Below, in pieces: positions 7,936-15,934 of a stretch of 64,000 nucleotides of DNA. This stretch comes from Streptomyces angustmyceticus (lineage in GTDB: Bacteria > Actinomycetota > Actinomycetes > Streptomycetales > Streptomycetaceae): assembly GCF_019933235.1 (NCBI RefSeq), contig NZ_CP082945.1, positions 1,240,001 through 1,304,000 of the forward strand, in the 5' to 3' direction. Made by a program: the position numbers and the translations under genes. The notes below the pieces were generated by a model, which had not been told where the DNA came from, did no database searches, and saw nothing but the letters and a program-made list of their open reading frames with translations. Each line of letters begins with the position of its first letter. Position 1 is the first letter of the stretch.

Positions 7936-8603
7936 GCCGTTGCCGTCCTCGTGTGCCGCTGCCGTCGGCCGGCCGTCTCGGGCGGGGTGACCACGATCCG
8001 GCCGGATTCGATTCCCTGCGCGAGGGAGAGGCGATCGTACGCGATCTCGGCGCAGGTCGCGGTGTCCGTTCGCAGGAGGACGTCGGGGCGCTCGGCGGGG
8101 CCGTCCGCGTAGCCGGGCCCGCCGTCGGCACCGCCCCCTGTCCCGTCGCCCCCGAGGACGACATGGAACTCGCCCTCGTCGAGGGCGATGCCGACCACGT
8201 CGACGTCCTCGGGGAAGTGCCGGGCCAGCCGGGTGACGAGGGGCAGCGCGAACCAGTGGGCCCGTACGGCGTCGGTGGGGCGCTTCTCGTCGAGGGCGGG
8301 GGCGCCCCAGTCGGCGAGGGCGGTGAGCGCGGGCAGCAGCGCCCGGCCGCGCGGGGTGAGTTCGTAGACGAAGGCGGCGGTGGGCGGGGCGAGCCGGCGG
8401 CGGGTGACCAGCCCGTCCCGCTCCATGTCCTTGAGCCGGGAGGCGAGCATGTCGGTGCTGACGCCCGGCAGGTCGGCGTGCAGATCGGTGTAGCGCCGGG
8501 AGCCGCCCAGCAGCTCCCGGACGATCAGGAGCGTCCAGCGGTCGCCCACGGCGTCCAGGGCTCGGGCAACGGCGCAGTACTGGTCATAACTTCGGCGCGG
8601 CAT
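7932..8603 (-). CDS. HxlR-family transcriptional regulator with C-terminal SCP2-like domain
   Basis: A 223-residue regulator. Residues about 1-100 are an HxlR winged helix-turn-helix (CAVARALDAVGDRWTLLIVR, then GVSTDMLASRLKDMERDGL and YELTPRGRAL). The remaining half resembles the sterol-carrier-protein-2-like extension seen in many actinobacterial members. It sits head-to-head with an aminotransferase gene, with two clear dyads between them, and is translationally coupled to the HAD phosphatase. A TATGCT hexamer begins exactly 12 nt before the ATG with a CTTGGA 16 nt further up. The message may therefore be leaderless, and the dyads would overlap the -35, consistent with autoregulation. Confidence 0.85.
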   Translation of the reverse strand: MPRRSYDQYCAVARALDAVGDRWTLLIVRELLGGSRRYTDLHADLPGVSTDMLASRLKDMERDGLVTRRRLAPPTAAFVYELTPRGRALLPALTALADWGAPALDEKRPTDAVRAHWFALPLVTRLARHFPEDVDVVGIALDEGEFHVVLGGDGTGGGADGGPGYADGPAERPDVLLRTDTATCAEIAYDRLSLAQGIESGRIVVTPPETAGRRQRHTRTATA

Positions 8604-8623
8604 GACACCAGCATAGACAGAGG

Positions 8624-8658
8624 TTGGACTTTCCAAGTCTCCGCTTGGTAAAACCAAG
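8624..8658. promoter_or_regulatory. Two operator-like dyads in the HxlR/aminotransferase divergent region
   Basis: TTGGA-CTT-TCCAA (8624-8636, perfect), which also forms GACTT-TCC-AAGTC, is followed by CTTGGT-AAA-ACCAAG (8644-8658, perfect). Both share the CTTGG/CCAAG half-site. The spacing between the two centres is 21 bp, about two helical turns, so two dimers could bind the same face. The likely ligand is the adjacent HxlR regulator. Confidence 0.6.
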
Positions 8659-8713
8659 TACGTTGTGAATGCTGCCGCACCGCGCGGTGAGCGAGGTACC
8701 GGGAGGCCGCCGC

Positions 8714-9925
8714 ATGCAGTTCAAGCAGTCCAGCAAGATGGCCGACGTCTGCTACGAGATCCGCGGTCCGGTGATCGAGCACGCGGACGCGCTGGAGGAG
8801 GCCGGCCACAGCGTGCTGCGGCTGAACACCGGCAATCCGGCGCTGTTCGGCTTCGAGTGCCCGGACGAGATCCTGCAGGACATGATGCGCAACCTCTCCC
8901 GCGCGCACGGCTACACGGAGTCCCAGGGCATCCTCTCGGCGCGCCGCGCGGTGGCCCAGCGCTACCAGGAGAGCGGACTGCCGGACGTCGGCGTGGACGA
9001 CGTCTACCTCGGCAACGGCGTCTCCGAACTCGTGTCCATGGCGGTGCAGGCGCTGCTCGACGACGGCGACGAGGTCCTCATCCCGGCTCCCGACTTCCCC
9101 CTGTGGACCGCGGTCACCACGCTCGCGGGCGGCAAGGCCGTGCACTACCTCTGCGACGAGTCGGCGGACTGGCTGCCGGACCTCGACGACCTCGCCTCGA
9201 AGATCACCGACCGGACCCGGGCGATGGTCATCATCAACCCCAACAACCCGACCGGCGCGGTCTATCCGCGCGAGCTGCTGGAGGGCATGCTCGATCTCGC
9301 CCGGCGCCACGGCCTGATGGTCTTCGCCGACGAGATCTACGACCGGATCCTCTACGACGACGAGGTCCACCACCACGCCGCGGTGCTCGCCCCCGATCTG
9401 GTCTGCCTCACCTTCAGCGGCCTGTCCAAGTCCTACCGCGTGGCCGGCTTCCGCTCCGGCTGGCTGGTGGTCTCCGGCCCCCGGCAGCACGCCGCCGACT
9501 ACCTGGAGGGCCTGGGCACCCTGGCGTCCATGCGGCTGTGCCCGAACGCGCCCGCCCAGTACGCCATCCAGGCCGCGCTCGGCGGCCGGCAGAGCATCCA
9601 GGACCTGGTGCTGCCCGGCGGCCGGCTGCGCGAGCAGCGCGACCGGGCCTGGGAGCGGCTCAACGAGATCCCGGGCGTCTCCTGCGTCAAGCCCAAGGGC
9701 GCGCTCTACGCCTTCCCGCGCCTCGACCCCGCGGTCCACAAGATCCACGACGACGAGAAGTTCGTCCTCGACCTCCTGCTGCGGGAGAAGATCCAGGTCG
9801 TCCAGGGCACCGGTTTCAACTGGCCGCACCCCGACCACTTCCGCATCCTCACCCTCCCCCGCGCCGACGACCTCGACGCGGCGATCAGCCGGATCGGACG
9901 CTTCCTGGCGGGCTACCGCCAGTGA
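8714..9925 (+). CDS. Alanine-type aminotransferase, class I/II PLP enzyme
   Basis: A 403-residue fold-type I PLP enzyme starting at an ATG preceded by GGGAGG. It has the aminotransferase landmarks YTESQGILSARRAVAQRY, IINPNNPTGAVYPRELL (cofactor-contacting NPTG), MVFADEIYDRILYDD (PLP-pyridine Asp) and SGLSKSYRVAGFRSGW with the Schiff-base Lys at about residue 239. The N-terminal QFKQSSKMADVCYEIRGPV is the signature of AlaA-like glutamate-pyruvate aminotransferases, which interconvert alanine/2-oxoglutarate and pyruvate/glutamate. It faces the HxlR regulator across shared dyads, suggesting control by it. It lies just before egtABCD but does not look like the C-S lyase EgtE. Confidence 0.85.
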   Translation: MQFKQSSKMADVCYEIRGPVIEHADALEEAGHSVLRLNTGNPALFGFECPDEILQDMMRNLSRAHGYTESQGILSARRAVAQRYQESGLPDVGVDDVYLGNGVSELVSMAVQALLDDGDEVLIPAPDFPLWTAVTTLAGGKAVHYLCDESADWLPDLDDLASKITDRTRAMVIINPNNPTGAVYPRELLEGMLDLARRHGLMVFADEIYDRILYDDEVHHHAAVLAPDLVCLTFSGLSKSYRVAGFRSGWLVVSGPRQHAADYLEGLGTLASMRLCPNAPAQYAIQAALGGRQSIQDLVLPGGRLREQRDRAWERLNEIPGVSCVKPKGALYAFPRLDPAVHKIHDDEKFVLDLLLREKIQVVQGTGFNWPHPDHFRILTLPRADDLDAAISRIGRFLAGYRQ

Positions 9926-9946
9926 CACCGGGCCGCGGGCGCGCCG

Positions 9947-9962
9947 TGCCGCCCCGGCGGCA
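9947..9962 (+). terminator. Short GC hairpin after the aminotransferase gene
   Basis: TGCCGC / GCGGCA with a 4-nt loop, 21 nt past the stop codon. There is no U-tract, so confidence is modest. The rest of the 320-nt gap to egtA shows no coding potential. Confidence 0.35.
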
Positions 9963-10173
9963 AAATCCGCCCCACCCGGCACTCACTCGAACGGCCGTAC
10001 CCCTCTCCCGCCCCCGCCCGCCGCCCGCCGGGCCGGTCCGCGCCCCCGGCGGCGGGCGGAAAGGCCGTTGCGGCGCCGGGAGGGCGCCGCGGCACCGTCC
10101 GGTGGTCTCCCGGTCCGGACGGCCCGCCCGCCCCGTGGCGGCCCGTACCGCCGCGCTCGGCGCGAAAGCGCCC

Positions 10174-10203
10174 TTGAGCGCATCGCCCGCAGCGGCTTAG
10201 GTG
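10174..10203 (+). promoter_or_regulatory. Candidate egt operon promoter
   Basis: TTGAGC and TTAGGT separated by 17 nt fit a vegetative (HrdB-like) promoter loosely. It would start transcription about 35 nt before the egtA ATG, which has GAGAGGGA as ribosome binding site. Confidence 0.35.
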
Positions 10204-10246
10204 GAGGGCGGCAATCCTGCCGCCACCCACCTGGGAGAGGGATTCC

Positions 10247-11524
10247 ATGCCCGTACGGCCTGCGGAAACAGAAGCGGAGCTGGAAGCTCACCTGCGCGGA
10301 ATATGCTTCAAGACCGGTCCCCCGAGCCGTCTCGGGGTCGAGATCGAATGGCTGGTCCATGACGCGCGCAACCCCCGATGTCCGGTCGAACCGGACCGGC
10401 TGCACCGCGCGGCCACCACGCTGCGCGCCCTTCCCCTCACCTCCCTGCTGACCTTCGAGCCCGGCGGCCAGCTGGAGCTCAGCTCGCTGCCCGCCCGCTC
10501 CCTCACCGAGTGCATCGACACGGTCAGTGCCGATCTCGCGCTGGTCCGCCCCGCCATGCTGGCCATGGGGCTGGGCCTGGCCGGCCACGGCCACAATCCG
10601 TGGCACCGCCCCCAGCGGGTGCTGACCGCCCCCCGCTACGACGCCATGGAGACATACTTCGACCGCTGGGGCTCCGCCGGGCGGTCCATGATGTGCGCCA
10701 CCGCGTCCGTGCAGGTGTGCGTGGACGCCGGGTACGAGGAGCCCGGGCCGCTCGGGCACGGCAGGCGCTGGCTGCTGGCCCATCTGCTGGGCGCGGTGCT
10801 GGCCGCGGCCTTCGCCAACTCGCCCACCAGCGAGGGCTGCCCCACCGGCTACCGCACCACCCGCCAGGTCGTCTGGTCGCAGCTCGACCCGGCCCGCACC
10901 CTCGCCCCTCCGCAGGGGCCCGATCCGCGCACCGCCTGGGTGGACTACGTCATGGACGCGCCGGTGATGTGCCTGCGCGCGGAGGACGGGCCCTGGCACG
11001 CGCCGGAGGGGCTCACCTTCCGCGAATGGGTGCGTACCGGCGTACCCAGACCGCCCACCCAGGAGGACCTGGACTACCACGTCACCACCCTCTTCCCGCC
11101 GGTACGGCCGCGCGGCCATCTCGAACTGCGCATGATCGACGCGCAGTCGGGCGAGGCCGGGTGGGTCGTGCCGCTGGCCGTCACGGCCGCGCTGTTCGAC
11201 GACCAGGAGGCCGCGGAGCGGGCGTACCGCATCGTCAAGCCCCTCGCGGAGACGGCGGGCTCCCGCCCGGCGCCGCGCAATCCGCTCTGGCGGCGGGCCG
11301 CCCGCGGGGCGCTGACCGATCCGGAGCTGCACGCGGCGGCGGTGGCCTGCTTCGCCGCCGCGCAGGAGGCACTGCCCCGGCTCGGCGCCTCCCCCGAGGT
11401 GCGCGCCGCGGTCGCGGAGTTCACCGAACGCTATGTGGCACGCGGCCGCTGCCCCGCGGACGATCACCTCGACGCCCTGTACGCCGCGGAGGGCGACCTC
11501 ACCGTTGGGAAGGACAGCCAGTGA
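10247..11524 (+). CDS. egtA: Glutamate-cysteine ligase EgtA, ergothioneine biosynthesis
   Basis: A 425-residue ATP-dependent ligase of the glutamate-cysteine ligase family 2 type. It makes gamma-glutamylcysteine, the thiol donor used by EgtB. Recognisable parts are LGVEIEWLVHD (metal/ATP-binding Glu), FEPGGQLELSS, GLGLAGHGHNPW, MMCATASVQVCVD and AFANSPTSEGCPTGY. The assignment is secured by position: egtB, egtC and egtD follow directly with start-stop overlaps. The stop overlaps the GTG of egtB (GTGA). Ergothioneine is a cytosolic antioxidant thiol that works beside mycothiol in actinobacteria. Confidence 0.95.
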   Translation: MPVRPAETEAELEAHLRGICFKTGPPSRLGVEIEWLVHDARNPRCPVEPDRLHRAATTLRALPLTSLLTFEPGGQLELSSLPARSLTECIDTVSADLALVRPAMLAMGLGLAGHGHNPWHRPQRVLTAPRYDAMETYFDRWGSAGRSMMCATASVQVCVDAGYEEPGPLGHGRRWLLAHLLGAVLAAAFANSPTSEGCPTGYRTTRQVVWSQLDPARTLAPPQGPDPRTAWVDYVMDAPVMCLRAEDGPWHAPEGLTFREWVRTGVPRPPTQEDLDYHVTTLFPPVRPRGHLELRMIDAQSGEAGWVVPLAVTAALFDDQEAAERAYRIVKPLAETAGSRPAPRNPLWRRAARGALTDPELHAAAVACFAAAQEALPRLGASPEVRAAVAEFTERYVARGRCPADDHLDALYAAEGDLTVGKDSQ

Positions 11525-12840
11525 CCCCCGATCCCGAGCTCCTGCGTGAGCGCGCCGCCTCGGCCCTGCTCGCCGCCCGCGACCGCACCCGCCTCCTGAC
11601 CACCTGCGTCGAGGAACCCGATCTGGTCGCGCAGCACTCCCCGCTGATGTCCCCGCTGGTGTGGGACCTGGCGCACATAGGCAACCAGGAGGAGCAGTGG
11701 CTGCTGCGCACCGTCGGCGGCCGTGACGCGCTGCGCCCCAACATCGACTCCGTCTACGACGCCTTCGAGCACCCCCGCGCCCGGCGCCCCTCCCTGCCGC
11801 TGCTCGCCCCCGGCGAGGCGCACGGCTATGTCGCCGAGGTCCGCGGCCGGGTGCTGGACATCCTGGAGCACGCCCCGCTGCACGGCACTCCGCTGCTCGA
11901 CTCCGGATTCGCCTTCGGCATGATCGCGCAGCACGAGCAGCAGCACGACGAGACCATGCTCATCACGCACCAGCTACGGACCGGGCCGCCGGTGCTCACC
12001 GAGGAGGAGCCGCCGCCCTCGTCCGACGACGTGCTGCCCGCCGAGGTGCTGGTGCCGGGCGGGCCGTTCACCATGGGCACCTCCACCGAGCCCTGGGCGC
12101 TGGACAACGAGCGGCCCGCGCACCACCGCCTGGTGCCCTCCTTCCTGATCGACACCACCCCCGTCAGCAACGGCGCCTACCAGCGGTTCATCGAGGCCGG
12201 CGGCTACGAGGAGGCGCGCTGGTGGGCTCCGGAGGGCTGGGCCCAGGTCCAGGAGCACGCCCTGCGCGCCCCGCTGTTCTGGAAGCGCGACGGGGGCCAG
12301 TGGCTGCGCCGGAGGTTCGGGGTGACCGAACCGGTGCCGCCGGACGAGCCGGTGCTGCATGTGAGCTGGTACGAGGCCGACGCCTACGCGCGCTGGGCCG
12401 GCCGGCGGCTGCCGACCGAGTCCGAGTGGGAGAAGGCCGCCCGGCACGACCCGGCGGCCGGGCGCTCGCGCCGCTACCCCTGGGGCGACGAGGACCCCAC
12501 ACCCGCGCACGCCAACCTCGGCCAGCGGCACCTGCGGCCCGCCCCGGTCGGCAGCTACCCGGACGGGCAGTCGCCACTGGGCGTGCGGCAGCTGATGGGC
12601 GACGTGTGGGAGTGGACGGCGAGCGACTTCCTGCCGTACCCGGGCTTCGCCGCCTTCCCCTACCGGGAGTACTCGGAGGTGTTCTTCGGGGACGAGTACA
12701 AGGTGCTGCGCGGCGGTTCGTTCGCGGTCGCTCCGGTGGCCTGCCGGGGCACCTTCCGCAACTGGGACCTGCCGATCCGCCGGCAGATCTTCTCCGGGTT
12801 CCGTACCGCCCGCGACGCGGACCCGGCGGCGGGCGCATGA
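11521..12840 (+). CDS. egtB: Ergothioneine sulfoxide synthase EgtB
   Basis: A 439-residue non-heme iron enzyme that joins gamma-glutamylcysteine to hercynine using O2, forming the sulfoxide. The N-terminal DinB-like helical bundle carries the iron ligands: the HX3HXE motif HEQQHDE at about residues 138-144, plus His in VWDLAHIGNQEEQW. The C-terminal half is a formylglycine-generating-enzyme (C-type-lectin-like) domain (GGPFTMGTS, RRLPTESEWEKAARHD, YPWGDE, GDVWEWTASDF, VLRGGSFAV). The GTG start overlaps the egtA stop. Its stop overlaps a tiny ORF that leads into egtC. Confidence 0.96.
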   Translation: MTPDPELLRERAASALLAARDRTRLLTTCVEEPDLVAQHSPLMSPLVWDLAHIGNQEEQWLLRTVGGRDALRPNIDSVYDAFEHPRARRPSLPLLAPGEAHGYVAEVRGRVLDILEHAPLHGTPLLDSGFAFGMIAQHEQQHDETMLITHQLRTGPPVLTEEEPPPSSDDVLPAEVLVPGGPFTMGTSTEPWALDNERPAHHRLVPSFLIDTTPVSNGAYQRFIEAGGYEEARWWAPEGWAQVQEHALRAPLFWKRDGGQWLRRRFGVTEPVPPDEPVLHVSWYEADAYARWAGRRLPTESEWEKAARHDPAAGRSRRYPWGDEDPTPAHANLGQRHLRPAPVGSYPDGQSPLGVRQLMGDVWEWTASDFLPYPGFAAFPYREYSEVFFGDEYKVLRGGSFAVAPVACRGTFRNWDLPIRRQIFSGFRTARDADPAAGA

Positions 12841-12878
12841 CGGCCGCGGCCCCGCCGGCCCGGGAGGGCGATGCCTGA
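12837..12878 (+). CDS. 13-codon mini-ORF bridging egtB and egtC
   Basis: The ATG overlaps the egtB stop (ATGA) and the TGA overlaps the egtC ATG (TGATG), so a ribosome finishing egtB could reinitiate, read 13 codons (MTAAAPPAREGDA) and reinitiate at egtC. The CGGGAGGGCG inside the mini-ORF is also the only good ribosome binding site for egtC. The peptide itself is unlikely to matter. It may simply be a fossil of the spacer, so I treat it as a translational relay candidate. Confidence 0.4.
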   Translation: MTAAAPPAREGDA

Positions 12879-13633
12879 TGTGCCGTCATCTTGCTTATCT
12901 GGGACCGGAGATCCCTCTCGGCCAGGTGGTCCTGGACCCGCCGCACAGCCTCTACCGGCAGTCGTGGGAGCCGCGCCGGCAGCGGCACGGGACGGTCAAC
13001 GCGGACGGGTTCGGCGTCGGCTGGTACGCGCCGGACGATCCGCTGCCCGCCCGCTACCGGCGGGCCGGGCCGATCTGGGGCGACGACCTGCTGCCCGACC
13101 TGGGGCGGGTGGTGCGCACCGGCGCACTGCTCGCCGCCGTCCGCGACGCCACCGTGGCCGGTGCGGACGCCGAGGCCGCGGCCGCGCCGTACGCCGAGGG
13201 GCGCTACCTCTTCAGCCACAACGGCGCGGTGTCCGGCTGGCCGGAGTCGCTCGCCCCGCTGGCGGCCGAGCTGTCCCCGGGGGAGCTGCTGCGGCTGCCG
13301 GCCCGCTGCGACGCGGCGTTCCTGTGGGCGCTGGTCCGGCACCGGCTGACCCGCGGCGACGAGCTCGGCGAGGCGCTGGCCGGCACCGTCGCGGCGGTCG
13401 CGGCGGCCGCGCCCGGCTCCCGGCTCAACCTGCTGCTGACCGACGGCACCACCATCGCCGCCACCACCTGGGGCGACACGCTGTGCCACCTGGCCCGTCC
13501 CGGAGGCGGCACGGTCGTCGCCTCCGAGCCGTACGACGATTCCCCCCACTGGACCGACGTCCCCGACCGCACCCTGCTGCGCGCCACCCCGACCGAGGTC
13601 CACCTCACCCCGCTCAAGGAGCCCGCCACGTGA
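12878..13633 (+). CDS. egtC: Gamma-glutamyl-hercynylcysteine sulfoxide hydrolase EgtC
   Basis: A 251-residue class II glutamine amidotransferase-like (Ntn) hydrolase that removes the gamma-glutamyl group from the EgtB product. The nucleophile is the N-terminal Cys2 exposed after Met removal (MCRHLAYLG). Further family marks are RHGTVNADGFGVGWY and YLFSHNGAVSGW, the substrate-binding loops of this fold. The length is normal. The stop overlaps the egtD GTG (GTGA). Start choice is fixed by the need for Cys at position 2. Confidence 0.95.
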   Translation: MCRHLAYLGPEIPLGQVVLDPPHSLYRQSWEPRRQRHGTVNADGFGVGWYAPDDPLPARYRRAGPIWGDDLLPDLGRVVRTGALLAAVRDATVAGADAEAAAAPYAEGRYLFSHNGAVSGWPESLAPLAAELSPGELLRLPARCDAAFLWALVRHRLTRGDELGEALAGTVAAVAAAAPGSRLNLLLTDGTTIAATTWGDTLCHLARPGGGTVVASEPYDDSPHWTDVPDRTLLRATPTEVHLTPLKEPAT

Positions 13634-14592
13634 GCCCGCTCAGCATCACCCGCACCCTCCCCGCCGACGCCACCGCGGCCGCGCTGCGCGCCGATGTCGC
13701 CCAGGGCCTGGCCCGCACCCCCAAACAACTGCCGCCCAAGTGGTTCTACGACGCCCGCGGCAGCGAGCTGTTCGAGGACATCACCAAGCTGCCCGACTAC
13801 TACCCCACGCGCGCCGAGCGGGAGATCCTGCTCACCCGCGCCGACCACATCGCCGCGGCCACCCGGGCGCGCACCCTGATCGAGCTGGGGTCGGGCTCCT
13901 CGGACAAGACCCGCCACCTCATCGGCGCGCTGGGCGAACTGCACAGCTATCTGCCGGTCGACGTCAGCGAATCGGCGCTGGCCGCGGCGGGCGAGACGCT
14001 GCTCACCGAGCACCCCGGCCTCACCGTCCACGCGCTGGTCGCCGACTTCCAGCAGGGCATCGAACTCCCCGACACCCCGGGCCCGCGGCTGCTGGCCTTC
14101 CTCGGCGGCACCATCGGCAACCTGCTCCCCGAGGAGCGCACCGCGTTCCTGCGGTCCGTGCACGCCATGCTCTCCCCCGGCGACGCCCTGCTGCTCGGCA
14201 CCGACCTGGTCAAGGACGAGGCCACCCTCGTCGCCGCCTACGACGACCCGCAGGGCGTGACGGCCGCGTTCAACAAGAACGTCCTGGAGGTCATCAACCG
14301 CGAGCTGGGCGGCGACTTCGACCCCGCGGACTTCGACCACGTCGCGCTGTGGAACACCGAGCGCGAGTGGATCGAGATGCGGCTGCGGGCCCGCAAGGAC
14401 CTGACCGTCAAGGTGCCCGGAGTGGACCTGGCGGTGACCTTCACCGCGGGCGAGGAGATGCGGACCGAGGTCTCGGCCAAGTTCCGCCGGGAGGGCGTGC
14501 GGGCCGAACTCGCCGCCGCCGGGCTCGAACTGGACAGCTGGTGGACCGACAGCGCGGACCGCTTCGCGCTGTCGCTGTCCTTCCGCGTCTGA
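13630..14592 (+). CDS. egtD: Histidine N-alpha-methyltransferase EgtD
   Basis: A 320-residue SAM-dependent enzyme that trimethylates histidine to hercynine, the first dedicated step of ergothioneine synthesis. The SAM-binding site is visible as LIELGSGSSDKTRHLI, and family motifs are PPKWFYDARGSELFEDIT, ITKLPDYYPTRAEREIL and FLGGTIGNLLPEER. The GTG start overlaps egtC. It is the last gene of egtABCD and is followed by a strong hairpin. No egtE (PLP C-S lyase) lies in the operon; that function must be elsewhere. Confidence 0.96.
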   Translation: MSPLSITRTLPADATAAALRADVAQGLARTPKQLPPKWFYDARGSELFEDITKLPDYYPTRAEREILLTRADHIAAATRARTLIELGSGSSDKTRHLIGALGELHSYLPVDVSESALAAAGETLLTEHPGLTVHALVADFQQGIELPDTPGPRLLAFLGGTIGNLLPEERTAFLRSVHAMLSPGDALLLGTDLVKDEATLVAAYDDPQGVTAAFNKNVLEVINRELGGDFDPADFDHVALWNTEREWIEMRLRARKDLTVKVPGVDLAVTFTAGEEMRTEVSAKFRREGVRAELAAAGLELDSWWTDSADRFALSLSFRV

Positions 14593-14605
14593 ATATCCGC
14601 CCTTT

Positions 14606-14640
14606 CCCGGCCGGCGTGCCCCTCGGGTGCGCCGGCCGGG
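14606..14640 (+). terminator. egt operon terminator
   Basis: CCCGGCCGGCG / CGCCGGCCGGG is a perfect 11-bp stem 13 nt after the egtD stop, with a 13-nt loop that holds its own CCC/GGG pairing. Confidence 0.7.
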
Positions 14641-14739
14641 TGCCGTCCGCGCGCTCCCTGTGGTTCGATGCCCCGATCACAGGTGCGCGCGGGGGCCGTT
14701 GCCGCGCGCCCGCGCAGACTCGACGACAGGGGAAGCGGC

Positions 14740-15669
14740 ATGGGGCTGGGACTGGATCGGCGGAACTTCCTCCGGGGCGCGGCCGGGCTGTCGGCCGCCG
14801 GGGTGCTGGCGGGCTTCGGCAGCGGGCAGTTCACCGCGGACGCGGCCCAGCGCCGGGGCGTCCGCCTGTCCGTACAGGACTGGATGTCGGCGCTCGGCGA
14901 CGCCACCCCCGTCCAGCGGCTGACGATCCCCGGCACCCACGACTCGGGCGCCCGGGTGGGCGGCCCCTGGGTCGCCTGCCAGAACACTCCCGTCGACGCC
15001 CAGCTCAACAGCGGCATCCGCTTCCTGGACGTCCGCTGCCGGGCCATCGACAACGTCTTCGCCATCCATCACGGCGCCTTCTACCAGGAGCTGATGTTCG
15101 GTGATGTGCTCAACGCCTGCCGGGCGTTCCTGCGGGCGCACCCTTCCGAGACGGTCCTGATGCGGGTCAAGCAGGAGTACTCGGAGGTCGGTGCCGAGGA
15201 GTTCCGCCGGATCTTCGGCATCTACCTGGACGACAAGGGCTACCGGTCCCTGTTCCGGCTGGACGCCGGTCTGCCGACGCTGGGCCAGGCCCGCGGCCGG
15301 GTGGTGCTGCTGGCGGACTCCGACGGCCTGGGCGGCGTCCGTTACGCCGATCCGCAGCTGTTCGACATCCAGGACGACTACATGGCGGAGCCGTTCGGCA
15401 AGTACCCCAAGATCGAGGCCCAGTTCCGCAAGGCCGTCGCCCAGCCCGGCAAGCTCTTCGTCAACTATGTGAGCACCGCCGCCCTGCTGCCGCCCCGCTC
15501 CAACGCCGACCGCCTCAACCCCCAGGTCAAGCGGCTGCTGGAGGGATCGGAAGGGAGCGGCTGGACGGGCCTGGGGATCGTCCCGATGGACTTCCCGAAC
15601 GAGAACGGTCTGGCGGAGACGCTGATCCGGCACAACCTCGCGGGGCAGGGCGTGCGGCTGACGGCCTGA
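14740..15669 (+). CDS. Secreted phosphatidylinositol-specific phospholipase C (X-domain)
   Basis: A 309-residue exported enzyme. The N-terminus LDRRNFLRGAAGLSAAGVLA is a twin-arginine signal. The PI-PLC X domain follows, with the two catalytic histidines at about residue 67 (IPGTHDSGA) and 110-111 (AIHHGAFYQ) and the conserved FLDVRCR strand. These enzymes cleave phosphatidylinositol to inositol cyclic phosphate and diacylglycerol outside the cell. The ATG with GGGGAAG upstream was preferred over an upstream start that would bury the Tat signal. It follows the egt terminator and is the first of two unrelated-subfamily PLC genes within 3.5 kb. Confidence 0.88.
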   Translation: MGLGLDRRNFLRGAAGLSAAGVLAGFGSGQFTADAAQRRGVRLSVQDWMSALGDATPVQRLTIPGTHDSGARVGGPWVACQNTPVDAQLNSGIRFLDVRCRAIDNVFAIHHGAFYQELMFGDVLNACRAFLRAHPSETVLMRVKQEYSEVGAEEFRRIFGIYLDDKGYRSLFRLDAGLPTLGQARGRVVLLADSDGLGGVRYADPQLFDIQDDYMAEPFGKYPKIEAQFRKAVAQPGKLFVNYVSTAALLPPRSNADRLNPQVKRLLEGSEGSGWTGLGIVPMDFPNENGLAETLIRHNLAGQGVRLTA

Positions 15670-15934
15670 GCGCGCGGCGGGGCGCGGGCGCACCGCGCCG
15701 CCGGGGTCCCGGAGCCGTCGGCCGGGCCCCGCGCGGGTCACCCGACCGGCCCAACGCGGCGCGGTCCGGCGGCGCGGCCGCCGTCGCCCGCCGCGGCCCG
15801 CCGGGCGGGCCCCTCGGGCGGCGGGTCCGCCGGGTTTCCGAGCCCGGCTTCTTTCCGTGATCTTCGCCTGCTGAGCGGAATGATGCGCCAAGTGACCGAA
15901 CCATGGCACGCATCCGTGCATCAGACTGGGTGAA

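Noticed and set aside
8714..9925. Aminotransferase as EgtE, completing the ergothioneine operon
   Set aside because: The sequence has AlaA-type aminotransferase signatures, lies under shared control with HxlR, and is separated from egtA by over 300 nt; EgtE is a C-S lyase of a different PLP subgroup.
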